Assembly: GCF_002878395.1 (NCBI RefSeq) | Contig: NC_061121.1 | Coordinates: 130,791,226-130,855,225 of the forward strand | Length of the DNA stretch: 64,000 nucleotides | Source: Capsicum annuum | Lineage: Eukaryota; Streptophyta; Magnoliopsida; Solanales; Solanaceae | Direction: 5' to 3' | Part shown: piece by piece, positions 32,500 through 44,711 of the stretch | Layout of the letters: each line of letters opens with the position of its first letter | Position numbering within the stretch: the first letter of the stretch is position 1 | The notes under the pieces: model-generated | What the model saw: the letters and a program-made list of their open reading frames with translations, nothing else | Databases searched by the model: none | Told to the model about the DNA's origin: nothing | Position numbers and translations under genes: made by a program

Positions 32500-33690
32500 G
32501 AACTTGCGGATAATAGGTGCGGGTACTTGGATCTTATATCTAACTCGGCTTCCCAAGTAGCACCCTCAACTGACTGGTTTCGCCACAACACTTTGACCAA
32601 GAGAACCTCTTTATTCCTCAGTCAACTGATCTGGTGGTCTAGAATCTCAACTGGAATATTTTCAAACGATTGTCTAGTCGGGATATCTGGGCTCTATGAA
32701 GGATCCACAACAATGGAATCACCAATGTGCCTCTTAAGCATGGAGACATGAAAGATAAGATGCACAATTGACAACTCTGTGGGCAACTTAAGCTCATAGG
32801 CTACTCTCCCCACCCGACTTAGGATTCTATAAGGGCCAACATACCGGGGACTAAGCTTCCCCTTCTTGCCAAACCTTTTCACCCCTTTCATTGGCGAGAT
32901 TTTTAGATACATCAAGTCATTTACTTCAAACTCAAAGTCTTTTCTTCTCACATTTGCATGACTTCTGACGACTCTGGGCTATCTTCAACCTTTCATTAAT
33001 AAAATTCGCCTTCTCTATAGCCCCAAACACAGCATCAGGTCTAATCAAAGTAGCTTCACCTACTTCAAACCAACCTATGGATGATCTACATCTTCTACCA
33101 TACAAAGCCTCAAATGGTGCCATCTTAATGCTAGCATGGTAACTATTGCTATACGCAAACTCAATCAATGGTAAATGCTCATCCCAACTACTTTTGAAGT
33201 TAAAAGCACATGCTCTCAACATATACTCCAAAGTTTGGATGGTCCTCTCAGCCTGACTATCTGTCTGTGGATGAAAAATGAAACTCAAATGAACTTGGGT
33301 ACCAAGACCCTTCTGGAACTCCCTCCAAAACTGAGAAGTAAACTGAGTACCCCTATCTGAGATGATAGACAAGGGAACTCCATGCAACCTGACCAACTCC
33401 CGAATATATAACCTAGCATAATCCTCAGCTGTATAGGACGTATGCACGGGCAAGAAATGCACTGACTTAGTCAGCTTGACAACAACAACCCAAATAGAAT
33501 CATGATGATGAAGAGAAAGAGATAAACCAGTCATGAAATCCATATTCACTTCTTCCCACTTCCAAGTGGGTATAGCAAATTATTGTAACACACTACCAGG
33601 CCTCTGGTGCTCTACCTTGGCCTGTTGGCAAGTTGGACACTTAGCTACAAACTCAATTATATTGTTCTTCATACCACTCTACCAATAGAT
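32500..33690 (-). pseudogene. Integrase and chromodomain of element C
   Basis: Integrase inserts retrotransposon cDNA into chromosomes. The zinc-binding end is visible as CQQAKVEHQRPGS near 33625. The core follows in the ORF 32932-33549: FMTGLSLSLHHHDSIWVVVV (first Asp region), SIISDRGTQFTSQFWREFQK (second Asp) and FHPQTDSQAERTIQTLEYML (Glu). The C-terminal part, 32694-32951, has FEVNDLMYLKISPMKG and RYVGPYRILSRVGRVAYELK. A chromodomain remnant then follows to about 32500 with stops. The three catalytic residues are present, but a frameshift near 32940 and stops downstream break the protein. The chromodomain and GPYRI motif place C in the chromovirus (Tekay/Del-like) group. Confidence 0.85.
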
Positions 33691-34790
33691 TTCCTCCAAG
33701 TCGCGGTACATCTTAGTAGTACTAGGATGAATAGAATACCGCATGCCATGTACTTCAGTTATAATTCTCTACCCTAGATCATCAACACAAGGAACACATA
33801 ATCTACCCTGCATTCTCAACACCCATCTCCCCCTTGAGAGTCAACCTCTAACTTTTGGTCCTTAATTGACTACTTCAGTCTGAACAAACTAGCATCTAAG
33901 TTTTGCTTCTCTTTCTCTTCCAAAACTAAAAAGGATTCAAAATTACTCTGCACCAAAATACTCCCCTCAGTAGAATCAAGCAACCTAGCACCCAATCTAG
34001 CCAGACAATGCATATCATGAGCTAAATCTTTCTTACCCTTCTCTACATAAGCCACACTGCCCATAGATAACCTGCTAAGGGCATCCACCATTACATTGGC
34101 CTTGCCCAGATGGTACAACACACTCATATCATAATATTTTAGGAACTATAACCATCTCCTCTGGTGAATATTCAAATCTCTCTTAGAAAACACATACTGC
34201 AAGCTTTTATAGTCTGTAAACACATCAACATGAATACCAAACAAATAGTGTCTCCAGATTTTTAAAGCAAAAACCACAGCAGCTAATTCAAGATCATGGG
34301 TTAGGTAGTTGTTTTTATGTTGCTTCAACTATCTAGAGGCATAGGCTATAACCTTGCCTCTCTGCATTAACACACAACCCAAACCAACTCTAGAGGCATC
34401 ACAAAACACCACAAAACCTTCCGTACCATCAGGCAAAGTCAACATAGGGGCTTAAGTGAGTCAAATCTTCAACTCTTGGAAACTCTTCTCACAGGAATAT
34501 TACCAAAGGAACTTAACATTCTTTTGGGTAAAACGGGTCATGGGGGATGAAATAGAAAAGAAACCTTCAACAAAATGATAGTAGTAGCCAGCTAGACCCA
34601 AGAAAATCCTAATGGCTGACGGAGAGATAGGTCTGGGCTAATATCTTACAGCTTTTGTCTTATGGGGATCAAATCTAATGCCTTTGTCTTAAATGATATG
34701 ATCCAGAAAGGCAATTGATCTTAAACAAAATTCACGCTTGCTAAATTTGGTTAACAACTGATGATCTCTAAGGGTTTGTAAAATAATTCT
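33691..34790 (-). pseudogene. RNase H and connection domain of element C
   Basis: The RNase H part reads [20 protein letters not shown] and [20 protein letters not shown] (34146-34328), then MSVLYHLGKANVMVDALSRL (34127-34070), the last conserved RNase H motif. The linker to integrase follows to 33690, with a degraded zinc-binding region. Stops separate the open parts. The enzyme would remove the RNA strand during reverse transcription. Confidence 0.8.
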
Positions 34791-35300
34791 AAGATGATTC
34801 ACATGGTCATTCTTAGTACGGGAGTAAACAAGGATATCATCTATGAACACTATGAAAAATATATCAAGCTACTACTTGAAAACTCGATTCATGAGGTCCA
34901 TGAAAGCTGCTGGAGCATTGGTTAGCTCGAAAGACATGACTAGAAACTCAAAGTGACCATAACGGGTTTGAAAGGCTGTCTTTGGGATATCACACTCCCT
35001 TACTCTAAGTTGATGATAGCTAGATCTAAGGTCTATCTTTGAGAAATAACTCCCACCTTGCAACTGATCAAACAAGTCATCAATTCTTAGAAGAGGATAC
35101 TTATTGTTGACTGTGACCTTATTAAGCTGACAATAGTCAATACACATATACAAAGAACCATCTTTCTTTCGCACGAATAAAATAGGTGTGCCCTAAGGTA
35201 ACACACTGGGCCTTATAAAACCTTTGTCTAAAAGATCTTTAAGTTGCTCTTTCAACTCTTTAAGCTCTGAAGGTGCCATATAATAAGGAGGAATAGAAAT
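34791..35300 (-). pseudogene. Reverse transcriptase of element C
   Basis: The open part 34872-35174 reads [40 protein letters not shown] and then [20 protein letters not shown]. After a stop near 34870 comes a [14 protein letters not shown] catalytic loop near 34830, with Ile-Asp-Asp in place of the common Val-Asp-Asp. Upstream, to 35300, the YMAPSEL/LKEQL region is readable. The catalytic loop remains, but in-frame stops kill the protein. Confidence 0.85.
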
Positions 35301-35439
35301 AGGTTGAGTATCAGGAAGAAGGTCAATCTCGAATTCTATCTCTCTATTAGGAGGTACCTCTAGGAGATCTTTGGAAAAAACATCAGGGAACTCATTAACA
35401 ATGTTGGCTGACTAAATGGTTGAAGCTTCGGACTTAGTG

Positions 35440-35956
35440 TCCTTAACTCAAACTAGATGATAAATGCAACCTTTGGATATTAGCTTTTTAACTTTGAGAT
35501 AGGATATAAAATGACTGTTGGGAGATACTGAACTCCCGGACCACTCAAAGACTGGCTCATCTGGATATTCAAACTTAACCACATGGATACGAAAGTCTAT
35601 AGACGCATAGCAGGAATGAAGCCAATCTATACCTAGAATAAGATCAAAATCCACTATGTGCAACTCTATCAAATCAGCAAGTATGACTCTACGAAGAACA
35701 GTAACGGGATACTTTTTAACACTTGTTTAGCAATAACTGACTCCCCCACAGAAGTAGAAACTAAGAAAGGCTTAGGAATCTTTTCGGGACTTATTTCAAA
35801 ACTTACAGCTACAAATAGGGTCATATAAGAGAAAATTGACCCAGGGTCCAACAACACATAAACATCAAAGTAAAAGATGTGGAGGATACCAATAATAATG
35901 TTGGGAGAATACTCCTTCTCCTGATGGGATGGTAAGGAATAGAACCTGTTCTGGCA
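35440..35956 (-). pseudogene. Protease of element C
   Basis: The retropepsin site reads MLLDPGSIFSYMTLF at 35857-35813. The second conserved strand reads MIELHIVDFDLILGIDWLHS at 35672-35613. A frameshift separates them near 35669. This enzyme would cut Gag-Pol. Confidence 0.8.
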
Positions 35957-36838
35957 CTAACCGCAAACAGTACTGGAAGAAGCGCCCTGATGAGGAGTTG
36001 GACGGGGTAAAGGAGCTGAGGCCCTATTGGCCTGAGTATGAGGTCGCATATCTCTGTTCCCCTGCCTGGAATGCGGATACTCTCTAAGTTTGTGGCCCAA
36101 CTTTCCACAATCAAAACAACCCCTCTGTTCGGCCAAACACTCACCGGGATAGATCCTACCATACTTAGCACACGGAGGATAATTAGGCCTGTTACTTACA
36201 CTATTCTGGGAATTGGATATAGAAAGCTTGTTCCCTTGCTCCTTCCTATTTCTTAGTGTGGCAGCACTAGCTGATGAAGGTTCTGGCATGGACGAACGGC
36301 TTTGAAACTGTGGATGGTTCCCTCCATAGGACCTATCCTAACCATACTCATGCTATTCGAATCTAGCCCTCTTATTTCCCCTAATTCTATCTCTTTCCCT
36401 TATCTTGTCTGCCTCTATTTGCTAGGTATGAATCATCAGCCTAGCAAGATTTATGTCCCTGTTGAGCATAGCAATCCTACACTCTTTAAACACCTGTCCA
36501 GATACTCCAGTCACGAACTTACTCATACTAGCTAGGGTGTCAAAAATCAGATTAGGAGCATATTTGGCTAACTGCATGAATTTCAAGTAGTACTCCTTAA
36601 CAGTCATTGAGCCCTGCCTTAAGTTCATGAATTCCTCTATCTTTGCTTCTCTCATCTCTAGTGGGAAGAACTTGTCTAAGAATGCATCTTGGAATACCTG
36701 CCAAGTAATGGGAGCATCATCTTTCCCTCTATTTTTTTTCCATGCAACAACCCAGTCAAAAGCAATGTCCTTCAACCTGTAAGACGTCATCTCAACACTT
36801 TCTTCCTGCGAGACATGCAATACTTGGGTGATCTTCCT
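35957..36838 (-). pseudogene. Gag of element C, N-terminus missing
   Basis: The capsid part is 36422-36838: VEMTSYRLKDIAFDWVVAWK, WQVFQDAFLDKFFPLEMREA and LRQGSMTVKEYYLKFMQLAK, a textbook retrotransposon gag (UBN2/gag-like) core. The nucleocapsid part is in 35957-36289, with a CFDCGKLGHKLREYP zinc-knuckle remnant whose last Cys has become Tyr. The reading stops at 36838, where element B repeats begin, so the first part of gag, the primer site and the 5' LTR are missing. Confidence 0.8.
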
Positions 36839-36839
36839 T

Positions 36840-38260
36840 ACCTTAAAAGGAGAAAATTCGAACTAAAATATTTTTCACAGAAACTAAAAATGAACCTGAA
36901 TAAAATTGAAACCATAAGAATTAATCCACAAACAAAAGGATCTTCGGGTAGAAATTTTTATTTATAAACCGACTTTATTTTTTTCCCATTGACATTAAAG
37001 ATCAAGGGACATTTAGAAGCGGTTTGACTACACACCATAAGGGAAAACTTGAACCAAAGTAATTTTTCAAAGAAACTAAAAATAAACCCGAATAAAATCT
37101 AAACCATAATGATTAACGCACAAACAAAGGGATCTTCGGGTTGGAATTTTAACTTGTAAACCGACTCCATATTTTTCAGTGACAATAAAGGTCAAGGAAC
37201 ATTTAGAAGCGATCGGACTATGAATCAAAGAGGAAAACTTGAGCTAAAGTAATTTATCAAAGAAACAAAAAATAAACTTGGAAAAAATCAAAACTACACC
37301 GATTAATTCACGAATAAAAGGATCTTCGGGTAGAAATTTTGGTTTACAAACCGACTTTAACTTTTTCATTGACATTAAAGGTCAAGGAAAATTTAGAAGT
37401 GGTTCGACTACGCATCAAAAGGGGAAAATTTAAACTAAAGCAATTTTTTAAAGAAACGAAAAATGAACCTAAATAAAATCAAAACTACAACGATTAATCC
37501 ACAAGCAAAAAGATCTTGGGGTAGAAATTTTGATTTATAAACTGACTTCATTTTTTCCATTGATATTAAAGGTCAAGAAATATTTAGAAGCAGGTTAACT
37601 ACACATCAAAAAGGGAAAACTTTAACTAAAGTAATTTTTCAAAAAAATAAAAAATGAACCCGAATAAAATCGAAACCATAACGACTAATCCACAAATAAA
37701 AGGATCTTTGGGTAGAAATTTTGATTTATAAACCGACTTAATTTTTTTCCATTGACATTAAGGGTCAAGGAACATTTAGAAGCGGTTTAACTACACACCA
37801 AGAGGGGAAAACTTGAACTAAAGCAAATTTTAAGGAAACTAAAAATAAACACGAATAAAATTGGAATCATAATGATTAATCCACCAATAAAAGGATCTTC
37901 GGGTAGAAATTTTTATTTATAAACCGACTTTATTTTTTTCATTGACATTAAAGGTCAAGAAAAAATTAGAAGCGGTTTGACTACACACCAAAAAGGGACA
38001 CTTGAACTAAAGCAATTTTTCAAAGAAACAAAAAAATAAACCCGAATAAAATCAAAACCACAACGATTAATTCACAAACAAAAGGATCTTTGGGTGGAAA
38101 TTTTGATTTATAAACCGACTTTATTTTTTCCATTGACATTAACGGTCAAGAAAATATTTAGAAGTGGTTCGATTATTCAATAAAGGTGCAAACTTGAGCA
38201 ACAAAAGCCATTTTTTCAAGAACTAAAAATTAAATCGAACAAAATTGAAACCACAACAAT
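36840..38260 (-). repeat. 191-bp tandem repeat array in LTR B
   Basis: Seven units are marked by GGATCTTCGGGTAGAAATTT or close variants at 36939, 37130, 37320, 37511, 37702, 37893 and 38084, giving spacings of 190-191 bp. Further shared words are AGCGGTTTGACTACACACCA and AACCGACTT. The array starts at the break of element C (about 36840) and fades near 38260. It lies downstream of the minus-strand TATA box, so it would be in the transcribed part of the LTR. Confidence 0.9.
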
Positions 38261-39681
38261 TAGGCTACAAACAACATATTAGAACTAAAAAATAAAACTT
38301 TTGCACTAGATTGACAAAACAAAGTGAAATTACAACCTACAAGCATAAAAAAATACCATTTGAATTTTATGATAACAATAGCCTAAAGCAAAACAACATG
38401 AAGCTAAAATAGTGAATACGAATCAACAACAATAATATAAAGCAACTTCAACTTAAAATAACGGCATAAAAATCATAATCATTACAAACAAGTCATGTGG
38501 CCATCAAAGCCTCTACAACCCCCATTCACAATTGAAACTAAAGAAATATTACCACAGAGAAAGAGATGAAGAAGAAATTGGTAATAAAAAATAAAAACAA
38601 ATATAAAAGGGAGAGGCGCATTCACCTTTTTAAAGGAAGCAAAACGAGACTACGAGCTTCTTCGGAACCAACCACCACCAAAAAACGTCACCAGCAACTC
38701 AAAAATTTTGATTAGCCGACCAACTCTATGAAACAAATTTTTTACTAAATAAAAATAACTATTTTGGTCAAAAGGATTTTTCACCTTTCAAGCCTTGGTC
38801 TTTCTACAAAAAAAGTTGTAGTATTTATAGAAAATAATTGGGTTTTCATTCTTTTCATCCTCCAATGTGGGAGAAAGAATTTAGGGGTAATTTTTGGAAT
38901 TTTAAAATTGAAGATAAGGTGAGGTGGAAGATAAAGTGGGGGAAAATTGTACAATGTAGTAAAATTTTTGACTTTCCAAAATTAGAAAAAGGACAAGGTT
39001 GAGGGGGAAATTGTACAATGTAGTACAATTTTTGAATTTCAAAATTGGAAAAAGGACAAAGTTGAGAGGGAATTGTACAATCTAGTCAAATTTGGAATTA
39101 TTTTTGATAGAAATTGGGTAGAAGTTTGAGAGTTTTTGGGAACTTTGGGGTTATTTAAAATATAACCCCAATTGGGATTTAAAATTTTACAAAATTTATT
39201 TAATTTTGACCAAATTAAAAATCAATTGGCAGATTGCATTGCAATTATGACAAATTTGATTTCAGTTATGGCCAAATCTAATAGATTATCTAAATTAAAT
39301 TGAAATTCGATATGAATTAATACTTTGTCTAATTCCTAGCTTCTTAATGAGATAAAACCAAATAAATATTCGTCCAAATAAATTATTTTTGTGAACAAAA
39401 TATATTCAAATCAAGGTCTTACCTATTTGAATTAATTTTTCAAGGTAAGGATTGATTAAAATTTGATATTTCATATAATAGATATTTAAATATCAAAATT
39501 ATTTAATTTCATATAATTGAATATGATAATATATAATCGGTACTTAAAATGAAAAAATTATCTAGATAAATGCTTTGAAAACTCTTTTATTCGCATAAAA
39601 TAAAAATGCTGTAATTTTATTTAAAATACAAGAAACTCAGAATTAAACTTAGTTGTGGAGGGCAAACATTAGGTGTCAACA
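38261..39681 (-). mobile_element. LTR B, 5' part
   Basis: On the minus strand the LTR starts TGTTGACACCTAATGTTTG at 39681, a start sequence I recognise from plant gypsy LTRs. The segment has a TATA box at 38822-38829. There is no ORF. With 29684-30133 it would make an LTR of roughly 3.3 kb. No second LTR or internal domain of B was found, so B is best read as a solo or fragmented LTR. Confidence 0.6.
38822..38829 (-). promoter_or_regulatory. TATA box of LTR B
   Basis: TATAAATA on the minus strand, in a CTATAAATACTACAAC context, lies about 850 bp into the LTR and upstream of the tandem repeats. Confidence 0.5.
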
Positions 39682-39998
39682 CTCTCGAAGCTCCCTTACC
39701 AACCGAACAATTCTTAAGCATATGGCGAGGCTTGCCACATTTAAAACACTTGTCCCTTCCTTCATCACAATAACCCCGATGAATATGACCACAAAACCAA
39801 CAAGAAGGGCATAAAGAAGCCAAATGGCCCTCACTTGCCTGAGATTGGGCACCCTGTGCCCAAATATTATCACCACCTTACTGGCGCCTATCACCCGACA
39901 ACCTCGAATAAGGAGTTATGCAGTAGAAAAGGAACCATAACTCCCTCACTTCTTTTTTAACCATTGATAATGCTCAACTTACTTCCATAATTGAGGAG
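39682..39998 (-). pseudogene. Gag zinc-knuckle fragment of chromovirus A (right part)
   Basis: On the minus strand the reading gives CWFCGHIHRGYC, then CFKCGKPRHMLKNC, the second being a near-normal CCHC knuckle of a gypsy gag. It ends at VGKGAS near 39690, where LTR B begins. The reading on the far side of B and C, at 29683, resumes with SVDSFSAPAP. The two halves fit one gag-protease polyprotein split by insertion. On the right, A is cut by LTR E at 39999. Confidence 0.75.
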
Positions 39999-41000
39999 TG
40001 ACGTGATCGTTGTTAAAAACCCAACTAAAGTTGGGGTGGAATCCACAAGGAGGGAATTATAGAATTCAAGACCTATGGGTGTTCAAATTACTAAGAATGC
40101 AAAAGGCAATAAATCATAGACTTAATTAATCACCATTACCTTATCTCTCTATAACCTTCTTTCAAAGATGTTATAGGTTACTAAAATTCACTTTCATCCC
40201 TTTTTCAAGAATGATGAAGGGTTTTAAGAGTTTGGGGTTTTAACCTATCAAAACCTTTTGGAGATTTGAGGTTTTCACCCATCAAATTCCAACTGATTAA
40301 CTTAAGCAATAGTGGAATCCATACTCAACAACTAAAAATATGCAAACAAATAACACCCACAAACAATTACACTTTAATTCAACATAATCCCAAGACTAAA
40401 TTACTTAGCTACTCATAAAGAAAGTAAAGAGAGATATACCATAAGGATTATCCAAATAATTTTTTTTCACAAAATTACTAAGAAATTAAGCCTCCAAGAG
40501 TAGTTACACACTTTTCCAATTAGGGTTTCTTGCTTTCAAATCAAAAATATCAATGAGGTGAGCAATATCCAAGGAAGGAAGGGTTTTTACTTATATATGG
40601 TTTGGAATTCATCCATGTAGTTTTACAAAACTTCCTTAGGGCATAATCCCATTAAACCAAGATCGCACAGGTTTTACCATGACCGCGGCTACATGACCAC
40701 AGTTGTGTTCCACGACCATGTTATGATGACCATCTTAACTAACCACGACCGTAGCCTGAGGATCACGGTCGCGGTAAATGAGGTTGAAAATTATCCAGGT
40801 CATTAGCTGTATTCTTCTTTGCTCCCTTTTTTTTATATCTTTTTAAGCTGCATTCCACATCTTTTGATCTCTTCAACTCTATGCCTACAATGAGTGGATA
40901 TTTGTGTATTTACTCACAAATATATCTCATGTGTTCATTCAAAATAAGGTAATGTGTATGAATATTTAGTGAGAATAGGTGGTAAAATCACCACTCATCA
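39999..41000 (-). mobile_element. 3' LTR of Athila-like element E
   Basis: The minus-strand start TGATGAGTGGTGATTTTACC lies at 41000 and the other end is TGACGTGATC (plus) at 39999. The motif GTTGGGGTGGAATCCACAAG at 40034 is shared with LTR F at 57016. Compared with LTRs N and F, E lacks about 400 bp between positions equivalent to 40105 and 40130. A GC-rich segment lies at 40661-40785. Length is 1002 bp. Confidence 0.8.
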
Positions 41001-41020
41001 ACACCCCCAACTTAATACCT
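41001..41020 (-). promoter_or_regulatory. Polypurine tract of element E
   Basis: On the minus strand, TTAAGTTGGGGGTGT lies immediately before the LTR start, as in plant Athila/Tat elements. Confidence 0.8.
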
Positions 41021-43300
41021 TGCTTGTCCTCAAGCAACACCACCTTTTTCTACGAGACAATTTCATATGTATGCCCTCATTTTATCATCCAATGATCATG
41101 ATGACCTAAACTTGATTGCTACCACCAAAATATTTTCACACATGGGCAAATAAGCTTTTAATGACTCTCCTCATCATAAAATTGAATAGTGAAGGATAAA
41201 AAAGACTTTGATGAGAAACTATGTAAAAACTACTGACACTCTAGAAATGACTTATATGTTGACTACAATCATGTTATACTTTCATTTACCTCATTATGTG
41301 GAAGATGAAAAAATAACCTACCTCAACTAGTTTACATGCCTCCTTACAAGAAAAAAAATTTGCACACCTAGTTACCAATCATGCAAGAAGAAGTTTTAAG
41401 TGCAAACACTCCCTCTCTTAAGAAATTCTCTATGTTAACAAGTACCATTCCATAGGCTTTCCCCAATTTTCAATCACCACTACAATTACCACACTTGGTT
41501 TGGAATGACAAAGGGCTTTTTGAGCTTGTAATACAGGTTTAGGGTAGGTTAGGATATTAAATTTGAATGATAAGGCTACACCCTTCTTGAACTTATATAT
41601 CATAATCTTTTTATGCAATGCTACTTGGGCCACTTCTTTTTCCTTTACTAATTTTCCTATTTTCCCCCTTTTGCTTTACTCATAGGTTGTTTGCCTATAT
41701 TTTTCACTCTTTTCTGCATGCATTTAAATTTATGCATTTCATTCTCTTAATGGATTTTCTCTTTCTTCAAAGCAAAATGCTTACTTGTTTAAGCACATAG
41801 GCACTTTCTTAAGAATCCATGGCTCCACTACACTTCTTTCTATTTCCACTACCCCCTAACTTAGGATTTTAACCTCAATTGTATTTTTAAGATCAAGGAG
41901 TACAGGGTTCAAGAGATGATCAATAGAGGGGCCATAGCTTGTAATACATTTGCCAAAGAAAAGTTCAAAGGCTCAAAGAGAGTGACTAGGGGTACTCCTG
42001 GGTATCGGTAGGCTTGTTAGGCTAAAGTAGGCTTCCAAAATCACAAGATAGACTATGATCATTTTACCAACCAAGCACAATCAAAATGTAGCTTTGAAGA
42101 ACTAATTAGGCAAGTTTTAGATTGTACAAGTACACATGAGATATAGACAATTAAACACACACACATGGCATGAAAATGTGATTAAGGGGGTTTAATTATT
42201 CTGCTTGCATAATACAAAGATGTAGTATTCACTATTTTTCCGAAGCCAATTTTCAGAGTCATAAAAAGGGGGAAAATTTATCACAAAGCTGCTCACGTCC
42301 ATGCCTTTGAATTTTGCAAAATTTATGGACGGAGGGGGTTATTTGATTTTGTATCCACACCACCCATAATTTTCTAATCATGGCAACAACCAAAGCTATA
42401 GTATCACATTGAAAGCTATAGTTCATTCGAACCACTCATGTGGTTACTCAGACTTCACCAATGGATATGAATGTGATCCCAAATCATCAATGTTATAGGT
42501 AGTCAGACTTTCCTTGCAATTTATGGCCTCGATGCCATGGTTACTAAGACATCCCCTGCACCTATGGTTAGAAACTTAATCACAACGGAAAAGATTATCT
42601 ATTAAAACTAAAATAGAGAGACAAACTAAGAACAAAGTAACTAATCATGAAAATGTGGGCACCATCAGAGTGCTAGAAATTATAACCCAAATAAGAATTT
42701 TCGAAAAGAGCAAAAAAGTATGCAAAATGTCAATAATACAGGCCCAAATCAAATGAATAAGGAGACACCCCAACTTAAAAAAGTAACAGTGTCCCCATTG
42801 CATAAATAATCAAGGATAAAGGGGCTAAGGATGCTACTTAGAACCACATCAAGGGATAACATCACTCTTAAATTTTTGCATCACCCTCATTCCCCTTAAG
42901 GTTGGATCAACTCTACAGTCGAAGACTTAGAATGAAGTGTGCAAAAAATGAGAGGTAAATCAGGGGATAAGTGGATCAAATGATCACGATCGTGAGTAAG
43001 TAATCATAATTGTGGGCATGCAGATGACCACGATCATGGGTAAACGAATGACTACGATCATGCCCAGATCCCACAATCGTGGTAACTGAGAGCATTTTTA
43101 CTTCCCTGTTTTCCCTTGTTCAACTTTTTTTCATTTTACACCTAATTGATCCTTGTTCAGTTTGTGATTCACATTTTTGCAGACTTACCACTTTCAAAAC
43201 TTACCCAATCCACTCAATAGTGCCACACTTTCATGAGTTATGTGATACAAAACATAGCATTGAGACGATAAAAATATAACAACAATAATATGAGCCACTT
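41021..43300 (-). other. 3' noncoding region of element E
   Basis: This is a long noncoding stretch homologous to 58436-60400 of element F. Shared landmarks are TACTCAGACTTCACCAATGG at about 42446 (59861 in F), GATCCCAAAT, and TTTGCCAAAGAAA at about 41949. It contains a GC-rich dyad segment at 42970-43085 made of CACGATCGTG and CACGATCATG variants. No envelope-like ORF is readable. Confidence 0.7.
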
Positions 43301-44711
43301 TCATGGTATTTATGGGTTGCCATCCATATAGAGCCTTAGTTATCATCGTGGAACGACATTGTTATTTCTCAATTTTCAAGGGAGTTCTACAAGTCCCTGC
43401 TTATCAACCTCTCCATCATTAATTTATTTTGTCACCACTTTTACCATCTTTTTCTTTTATTCATCGTCTTGACTTTGGGGTAACTCTTTCTCTGTCTTCG
43501 TACTCCTTGCACATATTTCCAAGACTTGATCATTACTTTTTGGATTGGTAATTTTGTCACTAGAGGTACCACTTCTAGGCTTAACATTGAGTCGTGTAAA
43601 TATTTTCCCAATTTGGGTCTCAAATTTCTTAATAGAAGCAAAGTGGGACACCATAGTTTTAGAGAGTTGAGAAAAATCCCCTTTTAATTAATGGACCATT
43701 TTGTTCATACCTTCTACTCTATTCAAAGATTCTTTCTAGCACATCTTTAGTCCTAAATGTTGTTGGATCAATTGGGCTTGGTTCTTTGTTGTAAACTTGG
43801 TCATAGTGGGGCACAAAATGGCAATAAGCATGTTCGCGATCTCTGCAAAATTGACCACCATCCCTATTCATCCAACCTTGATTTTCACCTTGCCATTGAT
43901 TGGCCAAGTGAAAATCCTTCTAATTGTTTGGAAAAAATTTGATCTCTTCATTCAAATTTTTAGATTCCTCACCATAGGCTCTTGACGCTGTGACATTTCC
44001 CATTTCCATATGTGCACCCATAAAATATTTGTTTAGGAACTCAATTTGGGTCAAAATCTTTTCCATAGTCACTTCTTGTTCCTCATTCAACTTTCTTTGT
44101 TCTATATTGACCAAGGGTATAAAGGGAGATCTATTCAAGACTTTGATGCCTTGGGTATGCCATTCCAGATTTTGTTTAGTCACCGTTCTCAATGATTTCA
44201 TAGCCATAGGGAAGTGCAAGTTTAAGAGAGAATCTTCCACTTCATTTTTCACCATAGTTTGTTTCCAAGCATCTAGCGCCCGATAGAATATTTGAAGAAG
44301 TATAATCCCCAAAATCTCATGTTTTGGGAATTTAGCTAACTTTTTATTAAATCTCACCCATACTTCATGAAGTGTATCCCCACTTCTTTGTCTAGAATTG
44401 ATTATCTCATCCCTTGTGTGGTACATCATGGGGGAAAGGGAGTGTTGATCCAAAATCACCTTAGTAAGATCGTTCCACAAAGTTATTAAAGTTGTCGAAA
44501 GCCAATGGTGCCATAATAATGCTTCACCTATCAGTGAAAACATGAAAAGATGGAGCCAAAAGGCTTTTTGAGTGATGTGTCCAATGTTGAATGGCACACA
44601 CATATCCAAGAAATTCTTTAAGTGAACATACGGGTCCTCATATGCTTGACCCCCATACAACCCCTTAATTTACAACAAATGAAGCATGACGCTTGTCATA
44701 TGAAGGGTCTT
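43301..44711 (-). pseudogene. Gag of element E; pol deleted
   Basis: The ORF 43920-44660 (246 codons) has the Athila/Tat gag signature: AYEDPYVHLKNFLDMCVPFN, LFMFSLIGEALLWHHWLST, RQRSGDTLHEVWVRFNKKLA and LQIFYRALDAWKQTM. The downstream part, 43441-43907, is a degraded nucleocapsid or linker with a Lys-rich end. Immediately after, at 43309-43355, lies the GGGTTGCCATCCATATAG...GGAACGACA block, which in this family follows the end of pol. Protease, RT, RNase H and integrase are therefore absent by deletion. The 5' end is cut by LTR G at 44712. Confidence 0.8.

Noticed and set aside
32527..32751. Plus-strand ORF of 74 codons
   Set aside because: It is the antisense shadow of the integrase tail and chromodomain of element C. 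The same applies to 33175-33360 and 36038-36256.
36840..38260. Regular repeats suggesting a CRISPR-like array
   Set aside because: The units are 191-bp head-to-tail repeats without distinct spacers, inside a plant LTR.
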